From NCBI GenBank assembly GCA_030049955.1, contig JASIJX010000041.1:1-13127 (forward strand): a stretch of 13,127 bases of DNA. Reading direction: 5' to 3'. This stretch comes from Acidobacteriaceae bacterium (GTDB lineage Bacteria > Acidobacteriota > Terriglobia > Terriglobales > Acidobacteriaceae). The position numbers were made by a program, and so were the translations under genes. The notes below the pieces were generated by a model that was not told the DNA's origin, searched no databases, and was given only the letters and a program-made list of their open reading frames with translations. Below, piece after piece: positions 1-7,800 of the stretch; positions within the stretch are counted from its first letter, which is position 1; each line of letters opens with the position of its first letter.

Positions 1-2316
1 GGCCAGCACGTTGCTGTTCCGCATACCGTCCGCCGCAATCGCTTCGCGCACGCTCTGCCAGTCCATCGTGCTGGAGCGGTCGACCGGGATCGCGCTGCCA
101 CGCTCTTGTTCGAGGAGTTCCAGCGTGTCGATGGGGAGCAGGCCGCGGTCCCATTTGGACCCGCTATAGCTGGGATACTTACCGCGCTCCCTGGCCAACT
201 GCGACGACGCCAGCATGGCAAAATAAGAAACGGCCTCCATGCTGCGGTCCGCAAACACTACCGCCTGGTCGGTGGCATAACTGATCCCGATCGCTTGCAG
301 CGCATCCTGAAAGCCCATGATGCCGAGGCCGACCGGCCGATGCCTCTGATTCGATTGAGCGGCTTCCGGCGTCGGATAGAAGTTGATATCGATCACGTTG
401 TCGAGCATGCGCATAGCCGTCTTCACAGTCCGCTCGAGGCGTGCTTCGTCGATGCCTGCCTCTGTTACATGATTTGCAAGGTTGATGGAACCAAGATTGC
501 AGACTGCGATCTCCCGGTTGTTGGTGTTCAGCGTGATCTCGGTGCAGAGGTTTGAGGAATGCACCACGCCGGCGTGCTGCTGCGGCGAACGCAGATTGCA
601 CGGATCCTTGAATGTGATCCACGGATGCCCGGTTTCAAAGAGCATGGTCAGCATCCTGCGCCACAGATCGCGGGCGCGCACCGAACGCGTCACCCGGATT
701 TCGCCGCGCTTCGCCTTCTCCTCATAGTGCGTGTAGCGTTCGGCAAAGGCGCTGCCGTAGAGGTCGTGCAGGTCGGGCGTCTCGTCGGGCGAAAACAGCG
801 TCCAATCGCCGTCTGCCTCTACTCGCTCCATGAACAGATCGGGAACCCAGTTGGCTGTATTCATATCGTGCGTGCGGCGGCGGTCGTCGCCTGTGTTCTT
901 GCGCAGGTCCAGGAATTCCTCAATATCGATATGCCAGGTCTCCAGGTATCCGCACACAGCGCCCTTGCGCTTGCCGCCCTGGTTCACGGCGATGGCGGTA
1001 TCGTTGGCCACCTTGAGAAAAGGAACCACTCCCTGCGATTCGCCGTTTGTGCCGCGAATATGCGCACCGAGCCCGCGCACCATGCTCCAGTCGTTGCCGA
1101 GGCCGCCGGAGTACTTCGCCAGCAAGGCATTGTCCTTGATGGCCTTGAAGATGCCATCGAGGTCGTCGGAGATCGTCGTAAGGAAGCACGATGAGAGCTG
1201 CGGCCGCAACGTGCCCGCATTGAAGAGAGTGGGCGTAGAGCACATGAAGTCGAATGAAGAGAGCAGCTCGTAAAACTCGATCGCCCTCGCCTCGCGATCG
1301 ATTTCCCGCAGAGCCAGCCCCATAGCGACGCGCATGAAGAATGCCTGCGGCAGTTCAAAACGCACGCCACCCTTGTGCAGGAAATAGCGATCGTAGAGGG
1401 TTTGCAGGCCGAGGAATTGGAAGTTGCGATCACGTTCCGGCTTCAGCGCCGCAGCCAGGCGCGACAGATCGTAGTTTGCCAGTTCCTTATCGAGGATTTC
1501 GAGACCGATGGCTTTGCGAATGAATTCCGGGAAATACTCCTCGTAACGCAGGTCGCTGTGCCGTTGCGATGTGGAAACAGCGGCCGGAAGGATAAACGCC
1601 AGTGCCTCTTCGCGCAGGTTGTCGAGCAGCAGCCGAGCGCTTACATACGCGTAATTTGGCTCCTGCTCCACCAGCGAACGGGCCGCCATGGTTTGCGCAA
1701 GGCCGATTTCGTGTAGTTGAATGCCGTCGTACAAATTGCGCCGCACCTCGGCCATTACCGCGTCAGCGGAAACTCCGTCCAGACCTTCGCAAGCGGCGGC
1801 GATGTCCTTAAGCACCCGGCTCTCATCGAATGGCTCGGTGCGGCCATCCTTCAGGCGCACATGCAGGCGCGGCTGCGCCGGAGCCGGTTCCTGCACTTCG
1901 CGCTTGCGGCGCTCTTGCGCGCGCTCTTCGCGGTATAGCACATAAGCGCGCGCCACCTTGTGTTCGCCACTGCGCATCAGCGCCAATTCCACCTGGTCTT
2001 GAATGTCCTCGATGTGGATGGCCCGCGCGGCATTGGCGCGCCGGCTCAGGGACTCGACAATCTGCTGCGTCAGCGACTCTACGGCTTCATGGATCCGCCG
2101 CGATGCGGTCGCAGTTGTGCCTTCGACAGCGATAAAGGCCTTGGTGATGGCTGCTGAAATCTTGCCGGGATCAAACCCCGAAAATGTGCCATTGCGCCGG
2201 ATGACCTGAAGCTCAGGGATCGAGGACGCAGGCGAGGCTGCGAACGGACCCATCGGCGGAGGAGTCGTGAGTGAGTCAATGAGCAGATCAGGGCTGTGCG
2301 ACGTAAAGGTGGCCAC
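1..2316 (-). CDS. nrdA: Ribonucleoside-diphosphate reductase class Ia, alpha (large) subunit, 3' end outside window
   Basis: This gene reduces ribonucleotides to deoxyribonucleotides in the cytoplasm, working with an NrdB radical subunit not seen here. The open frame gives 772 residues and runs off position 1 without a stop. Two tandem ATP-cone domains lie at about residues 36-130 and 150-233. The catalytic core follows, with the motif FNAGTLRPQLSSC (C377), SSNLCTEI (N589, C591, E593) and AVCNLGSINL (C606); these match E. coli C225, N437/C439/E441 and C462. The last visible residues, RNSNVLA, begin the conserved RNSN-x-x-AIAPTATISNI stretch. The NLCTE form and overall sequence point to class Ia rather than B12-dependent class II. 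The start is GTG at 2316, preceded by AAGGAG with 6-base spacing; the next in-frame ATG (about codon 22) lacks such a site. The family is about 950 residues long, so roughly a fifth is missing. Expression appears to be controlled by an upstream cobalamin riboswitch. Confidence 0.95.
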   Translation of the reverse strand, partial: MATFTSHSPDLLIDSLTTPPPMGPFAASPASSIPELQVIRRNGTFSGFDPGKISAAITKAFIAVEGTTATASRRIHEAVESLTQQIVESLSRRANAARAIHIEDIQDQVELALMRSGEHKVARAYVLYREERAQERRKREVQEPAPAQPRLHVRLKDGRTEPFDESRVLKDIAAACEGLDGVSADAVMAEVRRNLYDGIQLHEIGLAQTMAARSLVEQEPNYAYVSARLLLDNLREEALAFILPAAVSTSQRHSDLRYEEYFPEFIRKAIGLEILDKELANYDLSRLAAALKPERDRNFQFLGLQTLYDRYFLHKGGVRFELPQAFFMRVAMGLALREIDREARAIEFYELLSSFDFMCSTPTLFNAGTLRPQLSSCFLTTISDDLDGIFKAIKDNALLAKYSGGLGNDWSMVRGLGAHIRGTNGESQGVVPFLKVANDTAIAVNQGGKRKGAVCGYLETWHIDIEEFLDLRKNTGDDRRRTHDMNTANWVPDLFMERVEADGDWTLFSPDETPDLHDLYGSAFAERYTHYEEKAKRGEIRVTRSVRARDLWRRMLTMLFETGHPWITFKDPCNLRSPQQHAGVVHSSNLCTEITLNTNNREIAVCNLGSINLANHVTEAGIDEARLERTVKTAMRMLDNVIDINFYPTPEAAQSNQRHRPVGLGIMGFQDALQAIGISYATDQAVVFADRSMEAVSYFAMLASSQLARERGKYPSYSGSKWDRGLLPIDTLELLEQERGSAIPVDRSSTMDWQSVREAIAADGMRNSNVLA

Positions 2317-2334
2317 GGAATTCTCCTTGTGGCC
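2311..2334 (-). promoter_or_regulatory. Hairpin enclosing the nrdA Shine-Dalgarno and start codon
   Basis: On the minus strand, GGCCAC and GTGGCC form a perfect 6-bp inverted repeat around AAGGAGAATTCC. The Shine-Dalgarno AAGGAG sits in the loop region and the GTG start lies in the 3' arm. An inner GGA/TCC pairing could extend the stem. Such a hairpin would block ribosome access, so it is a plausible translational expression platform for the riboswitch upstream. The inverted repeat is seen directly; the regulatory role is inferred. Confidence 0.55.
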
Positions 2335-2395
2335 TCAGAAGTGAGCGGGCGGGGGAACAGGGGGTGCCGCAATAAAGGACACGCCACCGTCACCT

Positions 2396-2413
2396 CGCCT
2401 CCCCTCGGAGGCG
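2396..2413 (-). promoter_or_regulatory. Stem-loop between riboswitch and nrdA start
   Basis: The transcript can form a perfect 7-bp stem CGCCTCC/GGAGGCG with a GAGG loop, about 80 bases upstream of the start codon and just 3' of the riboswitch. A smaller 5-bp hairpin (GCGAA/TTCGC, 2417-2431) touches the aptamer end. No T-run follows the 7-bp stem, so it is not a standard intrinsic terminator. It may be part of the expression platform. Confidence 0.4.
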
Positions 2414-2427
2414 TCAGCGAAATAGGT

Positions 2428-2597
2428 TCGCGGCAGGTCTTCGGGCTTGCAGGCTACCTACTGGTTCGGCTTCCCGGCTGTTTCAGGCCAGTGCCATCGT
2501 GAGCGTTCGTTCCTGCTTACCGCTGCGGGGCAGCTCCGGATTTGCACCGGATTCCCTTTTCACCTCTGTTTGGGGAAACAGAGACACCGTGAAACAT
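2428..2597 (-). ncRNA. Cobalamin (B12) riboswitch upstream of nrdA
   Basis: The minus strand carries the conserved aptamer core GGGAATCCGGTGCAAATCCG followed by AGCTGCCCCGCAGCGGTAA (positions 2515-2555). It ends with a B12-box variant, AGCCCGAAGACCTGCC, at 2432-2447. A 5' hairpin (CTCTGTTT/AAACAGAG) precedes the core. Order and spacing fit the adenosylcobalamin riboswitch family. It lies entirely in the 5' leader of nrdA, about 115 bases upstream of the GTG start. By analogy with Streptomyces class Ia nrd operons, B12 would switch off this B12-independent reductase when a B12-dependent class II enzyme can take over. The aptamer is certain; the direction of control and the second enzyme are inferred. 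Confidence 0.95.
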
Positions 2598-2601
2598 CTG
2601 A

Positions 2602-2646
2602 TGACTATATATGGGGTTCGGTTGCTAATCAAGCCCAATATTGTGG
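2602..2646 (-). promoter_or_regulatory. Two NrdR-like boxes over the nrdA promoter
   Basis: NrdR represses ribonucleotide reductase genes by binding paired 16-bp boxes of consensus about acaCwAtATaTwGtgt. The minus-strand ACCCCATATATAGTCA (2602-2617) matches 12 of 16 positions and covers the -10. CCACAATATTGGGCTT (2631-2646) matches about 9 of 16 and overlaps the -35. They are 29 bp apart start to start, slightly less than the usual 31-32 bp. The first box is convincing and the second is weak. Confidence 0.45.
2604..2632 (-). promoter_or_regulatory. Candidate sigma70-type promoter for nrdA
   Basis: The minus strand shows TTGATT (2627-2632), a 17-base spacer, and TATAGT (2604-2609). These match 4/6 and 5/6 of the housekeeping -35 and -10. 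Transcription would begin near 2597, directly at the 5' edge of the riboswitch, which strongly supports the placement. Confidence 0.65.
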
Positions 2647-2650
2647 ATAA
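2642..2650 (-). promoter_or_regulatory. Candidate DnaA box upstream of nrdA promoter
   Basis: The minus strand reads TTATCCACA, an exact match to the high-affinity DnaA box. It lies 9 bp upstream of the predicted nrdA -35 element. In E. coli, DnaA binds boxes upstream of nrdAB and links dNTP synthesis to replication initiation, so the location makes functional sense. Only one box is seen, and there is no sign of an oriC here. Confidence 0.5.
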
Positions 2651-2733
2651 CGATTGCAAACTCTTCATGGGAGAATGAATAGCGAATCATCCGGCATGGA
2701 GTTTCGGACACGTTGGCCAGGCTGATGATTCTG

Positions 2734-2775
2734 GCCTAAAAAACCGCTTCGCCCAGCCTAAAAAGCGCCTATCAT
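2734..2775 (+). promoter_or_regulatory. Possible promoter with A-tract repeats before the 2838 gene
   Basis: Two copies of GCCTAAAAA (2734-2742 and 2756-2764) lie 22 bp apart, about two helical turns. They precede TATCAT (2770-2775), a 4-5/6 match to a -10 element. The -35 is poor (TTCGCC, 16-base spacer). Phased A-tracts can bend DNA and help weak promoters. This is a tentative call. Confidence 0.3.
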
Positions 2776-2837
2776 GGTCCTCAACGCGCGGAGGCACCGT
2801 GACCGCGCAATCTGCTTAGTTTTCCCTGGAGCGGCGA

Positions 2838-3485
2838 ATGGGCCCGGGAACATTCCCTGAGGCAGGCTCACAGATCAGGCGCAGGATAGACGGCGTGCTT
2901 GGCGAGGTGGAAGCGGCGCAGCCGGCAGCCGATCTGGTTTCTGTCCGCTGGCCTTCGGTTCCGGGAGCCTGGCGGCGGGAAGACTGCACGCTTGCCGAGT
3001 TCGGTCGCCACTGGGAGCTGACCGGTGCGCACGTGGCTCCGCCGCGCCCTGCGCGCTTGGCACTCGTTTTCATTGCGGGGGTGGTGCTCGCGTTTTTCGT
3101 GGCTGTTGTGGTTCACGGCGACCGCGTCGATAACCGCTACCAGCTCGACGACGCCCCAGTCGCGTCGGATGAGAATCCCGTCCCGCTCAACAATGCCCAG
3201 GCGCTATACGGGAAGTACGGGCTTACGGCAGCGCTGCGCTGCGCTGCCGGCGCAGACGAATACATTCGCTCGGTGACGCAACACAGATTCCATTGGGAAG
3301 ACGAAGGCAATGGACTTGTACCACGATTTGATGGCTTCAGCTCTCGTTTAATCGATACCGGCGTGCTTACGCTGAGTTCGGACAAAGTTCGCGTCTCGAA
3401 CGGCTTCGGCGTGTCTAATCCCATGCGGGTGTATTGCAATTACGACACGCAGACCGGCGAAGTCATCTCCTACGCCTCGCAATGA
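2838..3485 (+). CDS. Uncharacterised single-pass membrane protein
   Basis: I do not recognise this 215-residue protein. Residues 1-71 are hydrophilic. One strong membrane segment spans about residues 72-92 (LALVFIAGVVLAFFVAVVV), preceded by arginines (R70, R73) and followed by acidic residues, which suggests the N-terminus is cytoplasmic and the C-terminal part is outside. The exported part (about 95-215) has two cysteines, C135 and C200, that could form a disulfide. The ATG is preceded by GGAG at suitable spacing. The gene is divergent from nrdA and lies 158 bp before the next plus-strand gene. It may be an Acidobacteriota-restricted conserved hypothetical. Reading frame confidence is good; function is unknown. 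Confidence 0.75.
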   Translation: MGPGTFPEAGSQIRRRIDGVLGEVEAAQPAADLVSVRWPSVPGAWRREDCTLAEFGRHWELTGAHVAPPRPARLALVFIAGVVLAFFVAVVVHGDRVDNRYQLDDAPVASDENPVPLNNAQALYGKYGLTAALRCAAGADEYIRSVTQHRFHWEDEGNGLVPRFDGFSSRLIDTGVLTLSSDKVRVSNGFGVSNPMRVYCNYDTQTGEVISYASQ

Positions 3486-3643
3486 CCTCGAATTGGGGTG
3501 ATGTTTTTCCAATACTCCAAACGCGAAAATCCTGGTACAAATTGCGCGCGCTTGCACGGGCGCTTTTGTCGTCCCACTTGCGGGCAAGAGCGTCTATTAT
3601 GCTGGACAGCAGTTTTCCACGAAGGGATCGGGGAGATTTCGCC

Positions 3644-4465
3644 ATGAAGATTCGCCTTGTTTCGGCATTCGCGCTCGGTTTCGCGATATGTTTTGCGCCA
3701 AATTTTGTGCTGAGCACCGCAGCGCAGGATACGCCGGCTGCACCTCAGCAGAATCAAAATGCCGGCTCAGGCGGCGGAGGCTGGGGGCAACGCGGCGGCC
3801 GCGGAATGGGAATGGGGATGAACCGCGGCGTGCAGGGCACGGTTACAGAAGTTGCGGCTGACCATTACACGGTAAAGACATTCACGGGCGAGACGTACAC
3901 CATCCACTACAGCGCCAACACGCGCATGATGAAGCAACAGGCGGGAATGCGCGGCGGACGCGGGCAGGGCGGCAACGGCGAAGGCGGCGGACAGGGATGG
4001 AGGGGCGGCAATCCTCCGGAGCAGATCAAGGCCTCTGACATTAAGGTGGGCGACGCCATCGCCGCCATGGGCGACGTGGATGCGAATGCCAAGTCCGTTG
4101 GCGCTATGGCTGTGGTTCTGATGGACCCGGAGCGGGCCAAGCAGATGGAGCAGATGGCGGCCGATTACGGCAAGACATGGCTGATGGGCAAGGTCACGGC
4201 CATCGACGGGGTCAAGGTGACCCTGACCGGCGGCCCGGACAATGCACAGCACAGCTTTGTGGCCGACGAGAACACGACCTTCCGCAAACGGCGCGATCCG
4301 ATCACGCTCGGGGATATCCAGGTGGGCGATATGGTGCGAGCCGATGGTGCGGTAAAGAATGGTGCCTTTACGGCGACTGCAGTTGCCGTTATGGGCGGAC
4401 AGGGCGAGACTCGGATGCCGCGTGAGGGTCAGGCGCCGTCCGAAAACCCGCCGGCGCCGCAATAA
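3644..4465 (+). CDS. Secreted Gly-rich protein with two DUF5666-like repeats
   Basis: This 273-residue protein starts with a signal peptide (residues 1-27, cleavage likely after STAA). A Gly/Gln/Asn-rich linker (about 35-62) follows. Then come two related units at about 63-157 and 182-250. Each begins G-x-V-T-x-V, continues with a TxK/TLT strand pattern and ends in a D-I-K/Q-V-G-D motif followed by an alanine-rich strand, as in the DUF5666 beta-barrel-like family. A second Gly-rich insertion lies at 101-123, and the tail is Pro-rich. DUF5666 proteins are exported and of unknown role, common in Acidobacteriota. The ATG at 3644 was chosen because GGGAGA precedes it and the signal peptide begins there; an upstream ATG at 3434 would overlap the preceding gene and bury the signal peptide. 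An intrinsic terminator follows. Confidence 0.85.
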   Translation: MKIRLVSAFALGFAICFAPNFVLSTAAQDTPAAPQQNQNAGSGGGGWGQRGGRGMGMGMNRGVQGTVTEVAADHYTVKTFTGETYTIHYSANTRMMKQQAGMRGGRGQGGNGEGGGQGWRGGNPPEQIKASDIKVGDAIAAMGDVDANAKSVGAMAVVLMDPERAKQMEQMAADYGKTWLMGKVTAIDGVKVTLTGGPDNAQHSFVADENTTFRKRRDPITLGDIQVGDMVRADGAVKNGAFTATAVAVMGGQGETRMPREGQAPSENPPAPQ

Positions 4466-4480
4466 GGCGCTCGTTGCGTC

Positions 4481-4496
4481 CGGGTCCCGGGACCCG
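4481..4496. repeat. 16-bp perfect palindrome after the DUF5666-like gene
   Basis: CGGGTCCCGGGACCCG is a perfect palindrome just downstream of the stop codon and 20 bp before the terminator hairpin. As RNA it would have almost no loop, so a DNA-level role or chance is more likely than a terminator. Confidence 0.5.
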
Positions 4497-4516
4497 ATGT
4501 CCGGCATTTGTTCTTC

Positions 4517-4545
4517 AGGGGCCACAAAGGCCCCTGTTCCTTTCT
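4517..4545 (+). terminator. Rho-independent terminator
   Basis: A perfect 7-bp stem AGGGGCC/GGCCCCT with loop ACAAA is followed by the T-rich GTTCCTTTCT. It lies 50 bp after the stop of the DUF5666-like gene and would end its transcript. Confidence 0.7.
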
Positions 4546-4680
4546 ATCGCCAACCTCCATCATCCCGCTGCGCTACCCTCCATCTTTACGTTTGTCACGT
4601 CTCCCTAAATCATTGCGAGTGAGTAGCTAGCGACACGAGTCCTCAACACGACGGGGACAAACCGTGTGTCACTTGCCAAT

Positions 4681-4727
4681 ACAGGAATGCCGTTTGGTAC
4701 AACTCTCCAAACTCGGGAGAGTCCTGT
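4681..4727. repeat. Nested inverted repeat in the region before the TonB receptor
   Basis: ACTCTCC (4702-4708) pairs with GGAGAGT (4716-4722) across a 7-base loop. A flanking ACAGG/CCTGT pair (4681-4685, 4723-4727) adds a second stem. It lies in the 341-bp gap before the receptor gene (4546-4886), which otherwise holds only the candidate promoter and ribosome site. It may be an operator or a leader structure. Confidence 0.4.
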
Positions 4728-4753
4728 CCGGAGGCGTTCCGGGTTGGTTGGAG

Positions 4754-4784
4754 TTGACGATTGTTCGCTAAGCCGGTGTACGAT
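4754..4784 (+). promoter_or_regulatory. Candidate promoter for the TonB-dependent receptor
   Basis: TTGACG (4754-4759, 5/6 match) is followed by TACGAT at 4779-4784 (4/6 match), with a 19-base spacer. A 17-base alternative at 4777 is poorer. It would give a leader of about 95 bases. No better pair was seen between 4546 and 4886. Confidence 0.35.
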
Positions 4785-4886
4785 GCAGCCCCAAGCGGGT
4801 GGCCTTAATCAGTCGCCGCATGAGCGGTGCACAATGTACCGCGATTCAGGGAAGAACGAATTAGGAACGAAACTTGAGGAGGATCC

Positions 4887-7800
4887 ATGTTGATGCGCAA
4901 ACTGCTCAATACGCTCAATACTTTGTTACCGCGAACGGCACTTCGGTCGACGCTACGTTCGGCGGCATGGCCGGCGGTACGGTTCGGGGCAATTTCCGGC
5001 CTGCTTCTGGGCTTTGCGCTGGCGGCCGCGGGCCAGCAGATCACCGGCTCGATTGTTGGAACCGTGAAGGACCAGCAAGGAGCGGTGGTGAACACGGCGA
5101 CTATCCGGGCTACAAATATCGATACCGGCTACTCGCGCTCGGCGCCCAGCAACGGATACGGCGAATTCCGCGTTGACTACCTGCCGGTGGGCACCTACAC
5201 AGTGCAGGTGGATGCCTCCGGCTTCAAGCGCTTTGTGCAGCAGAACATGGTGGTGACCGTCGACCAGACGCAGACGCTCGAGGTGGTACTCGACGTAGGC
5301 GCGCAGACGCAGACGGTGACGGTATCGACGGCTCCGCCGCTGGTGAATACCAGCAACGCGGAACTGGGAACCACGATTGAGCAGAGCGAGGTGATTGGGC
5401 TGCCGCTGGTCAACCGCAATGCCTATTCCGAGCTCTCGCTAACGCCTGGCGTAATGAACAACAGCGCCAGCCAGCAGTCAAACCCAAGCGGCACGCCCAA
5501 TTTCACCATCGGCCTGCCTTCTGCAGACGTGCAGATCAACGGCTCAATTGACGGCGGCAATCCCGAAGTGAGCTTTTATCTGGATGGCGGCAGCAACACC
5601 ACTGGAATCCGCAACTACGGGAATCAGCTTCCCAATCCCGACGCGCTGGAAGAGTTCCGCGTGGAAACCAGCGACTTTTCGGCGCAGTACGGGCACATGT
5701 CGGCAGCGGTGGTCACGGCCGTGACCAAATCGGGCACCAACCAGTTCCATGGTTCATTGTTTGAGTTCAACCGCAACACCGATTTCAACGCCTATCCATG
5801 GAATGCACCCAAGAATGTGGCAGGGCAATTCATCAACGCGCCTTACCACCGCAACCAATATGGCGGCGTGGTGGGCGGTCCCATTAAGCGCGACAAGGCG
5901 TTCTTCTTTTTCAGCTACGGCGCACTGAAGCAGGTGGTGGGGCAGTATGTGAGCGGCGCGCGTGTGCCGACAGCCGCGGAACGGTTGGGTGACTTTACCC
6001 AGGACCTTCCCAACCCGGCGACAGCAACTTCGAGTGCTCCGGCCGGAAAGTTCTCCTATTACGGGTCGACGCCGTTCACCATCAACAATCCGATCACCAA
6101 GACGGCGATGACCGGACAGACCAACAGCGGGCCTGGGTGCGTCAGCGTGGGCGTGAGTGCCAGTAACCCAACTAATTTGAATTGCGTTGCCACAACGAGC
6201 ACAGCAAGCATGGTGGGGGCCGATCCAGTGGCTGTGACCATCCTGACGGGCAAGAATGCCAGCGCGCAAATTCCTCTGCCGAACGTGACGCCATCCGGCG
6301 CTACGGTACCCCTCGACTGGTCGGGCTACTTCACTGGGCCGACGGACGAGGACGAGTATCTTGGCAAGTACGACGAGAACCTCAGCGACAAGGATCACGT
6401 GGCCGTGACGTATTTCTTCGTCCACACCACGCAGAATGCCTTCGGCGGCCCCGGCAATATCGCTCCCTGGACGATTAACCAGTCGTATACGGACCAGGAC
6501 AACGCCAATGTCAGCGACGTTCACACTTTCAGCGCGACTACCGCGAACCAGGCGTGGCTGACGTTTACGCGGGCGGCGGGTGGACGCGTGAACCTGCCCA
6601 CCCCCAATGCCGGCACCCTAGGCTCGAATTACACCATCCAGGGGCCGTCAACATTGCCAGATTTGAACATATCTGGATACTTCCACGCGGAGAATTCGCT
6701 GGCCGGGCCAGTCACCACTTCGGATTTCTACTCGCTGCGCGACATGGTGACCATGACCAAGGGCAAGCACACGCTGATCTACGGCGGTGAGTTGGCGCTC
6801 GATAAGGGGATGTTCTCGGGCAACTTGTATAACTACGGGAATTTCTCCTATGCAAGCTCCGCACCCACCACTACCAGCAACGCGCTATCGGACTTCTACA
6901 CGGGCATGCTTTCCTCGATGGAACAAGACACGCCCTACCAGACACTGACCAGCGCCTGGCACACCGCGGTTTTTCTGCAGGACAACTACCGTATCACTCC
7001 TCGATTTACCGCAAACCTGGGCATCCGCTGGGATATCGACACGGCCCCGGTGGAGTCGCGGAACCACACCGCAGCTTTTGTGCCCGGCAAGGCGGCTCTC
7101 ACCGGCGTAGCCGGTTCAACGGGCGTTGAATCTACGGTGGTTCCGACCGCGCCTCCAGGCATGTTTTTCCCTGGCGATCCTGGTGTGGGACGCGGCATTG
7201 CCACTACGAAATACCATCACATTGCGCCCCGCATCGGCTTTGCCTGGGATCCGTTTGGCGACGGCAAGACCGCGATTCGCGCCGGCGCCGGCATCTTTTA
7301 TGGCACGACCGCGGGTAACGAGTGGAACCAGCCTGGCAATGCCAACCCATACGCTGTCCGCCAAACTTTCTCTTCTGTGCGCTCGACTTCCGATCCATAC
7401 AATCCGCTGATGGTGACCGGGGCTCCGTCGGCATTCCCCAATGGCGATCCATTTCCCTACAGTTATAACCCCAGCAGCCCACGCTTCCTGACTCCGGCCG
7501 CTATCGAGACTATTGGGCTGAACGTGCAGTGGCCCTACATCTATCAGTTCAACCTGGCCGTTCAGCGCCAACTGCCGGGAACAGTGACCTTGACGGCAGC
7601 CTATGTGGGTACAATCTCGCGCGATGTGCCCACCATGATCGACGACAACTACGGGCCCTATGTTCCTGGGGTCACCAACACCACTTCGCAGGGCAACGAG
7701 AATTCGCGCCGTCCCTACGACGAGAACTCGACCGGCACCGGAACTCTGGGCCAGAACATTTTCCTGATCTCGAACCAGACGGCCAACTATCATTCGCTGC

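Noticed and set aside
559..1194. Plus-strand open frame of 211 codons
   Set aside because: It is antisense to the well-conserved nrdA catalytic core and has no recognisable product.
1..2316. Class II (B12-dependent, NrdJ) identity for the reductase, suggested by the B12 riboswitch
   Set aside because: The NLCTE active-site form, tandem ATP-cones and RNSNVLA stretch fit class Ia. A B12 riboswitch usually regulates the B12-independent alternative.
2642..2650. Replication origin
   Set aside because: There is only one DnaA box, with no box cluster, no adjacent AT-rich unwinding element and no dnaA or dnaN. A regulatory site is more likely.
3434..4465. Longer 343-residue version of the DUF5666-like protein
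   Set aside because: The upstream ATG overlaps the previous gene and puts 70 unrelated residues before a clear signal peptide. The ATG at 3644 has a ribosome site.
3767..4525. Minus-strand open frame of 252 codons
   Set aside because: It is a shadow of the Gly-rich secreted protein; its His/Arg/Ala-rich composition is typical of antisense frames in GC-rich DNA.
5754..6524. Minus-strand open frame of 256 codons
   Set aside because: Also antisense to the receptor, with no family features.
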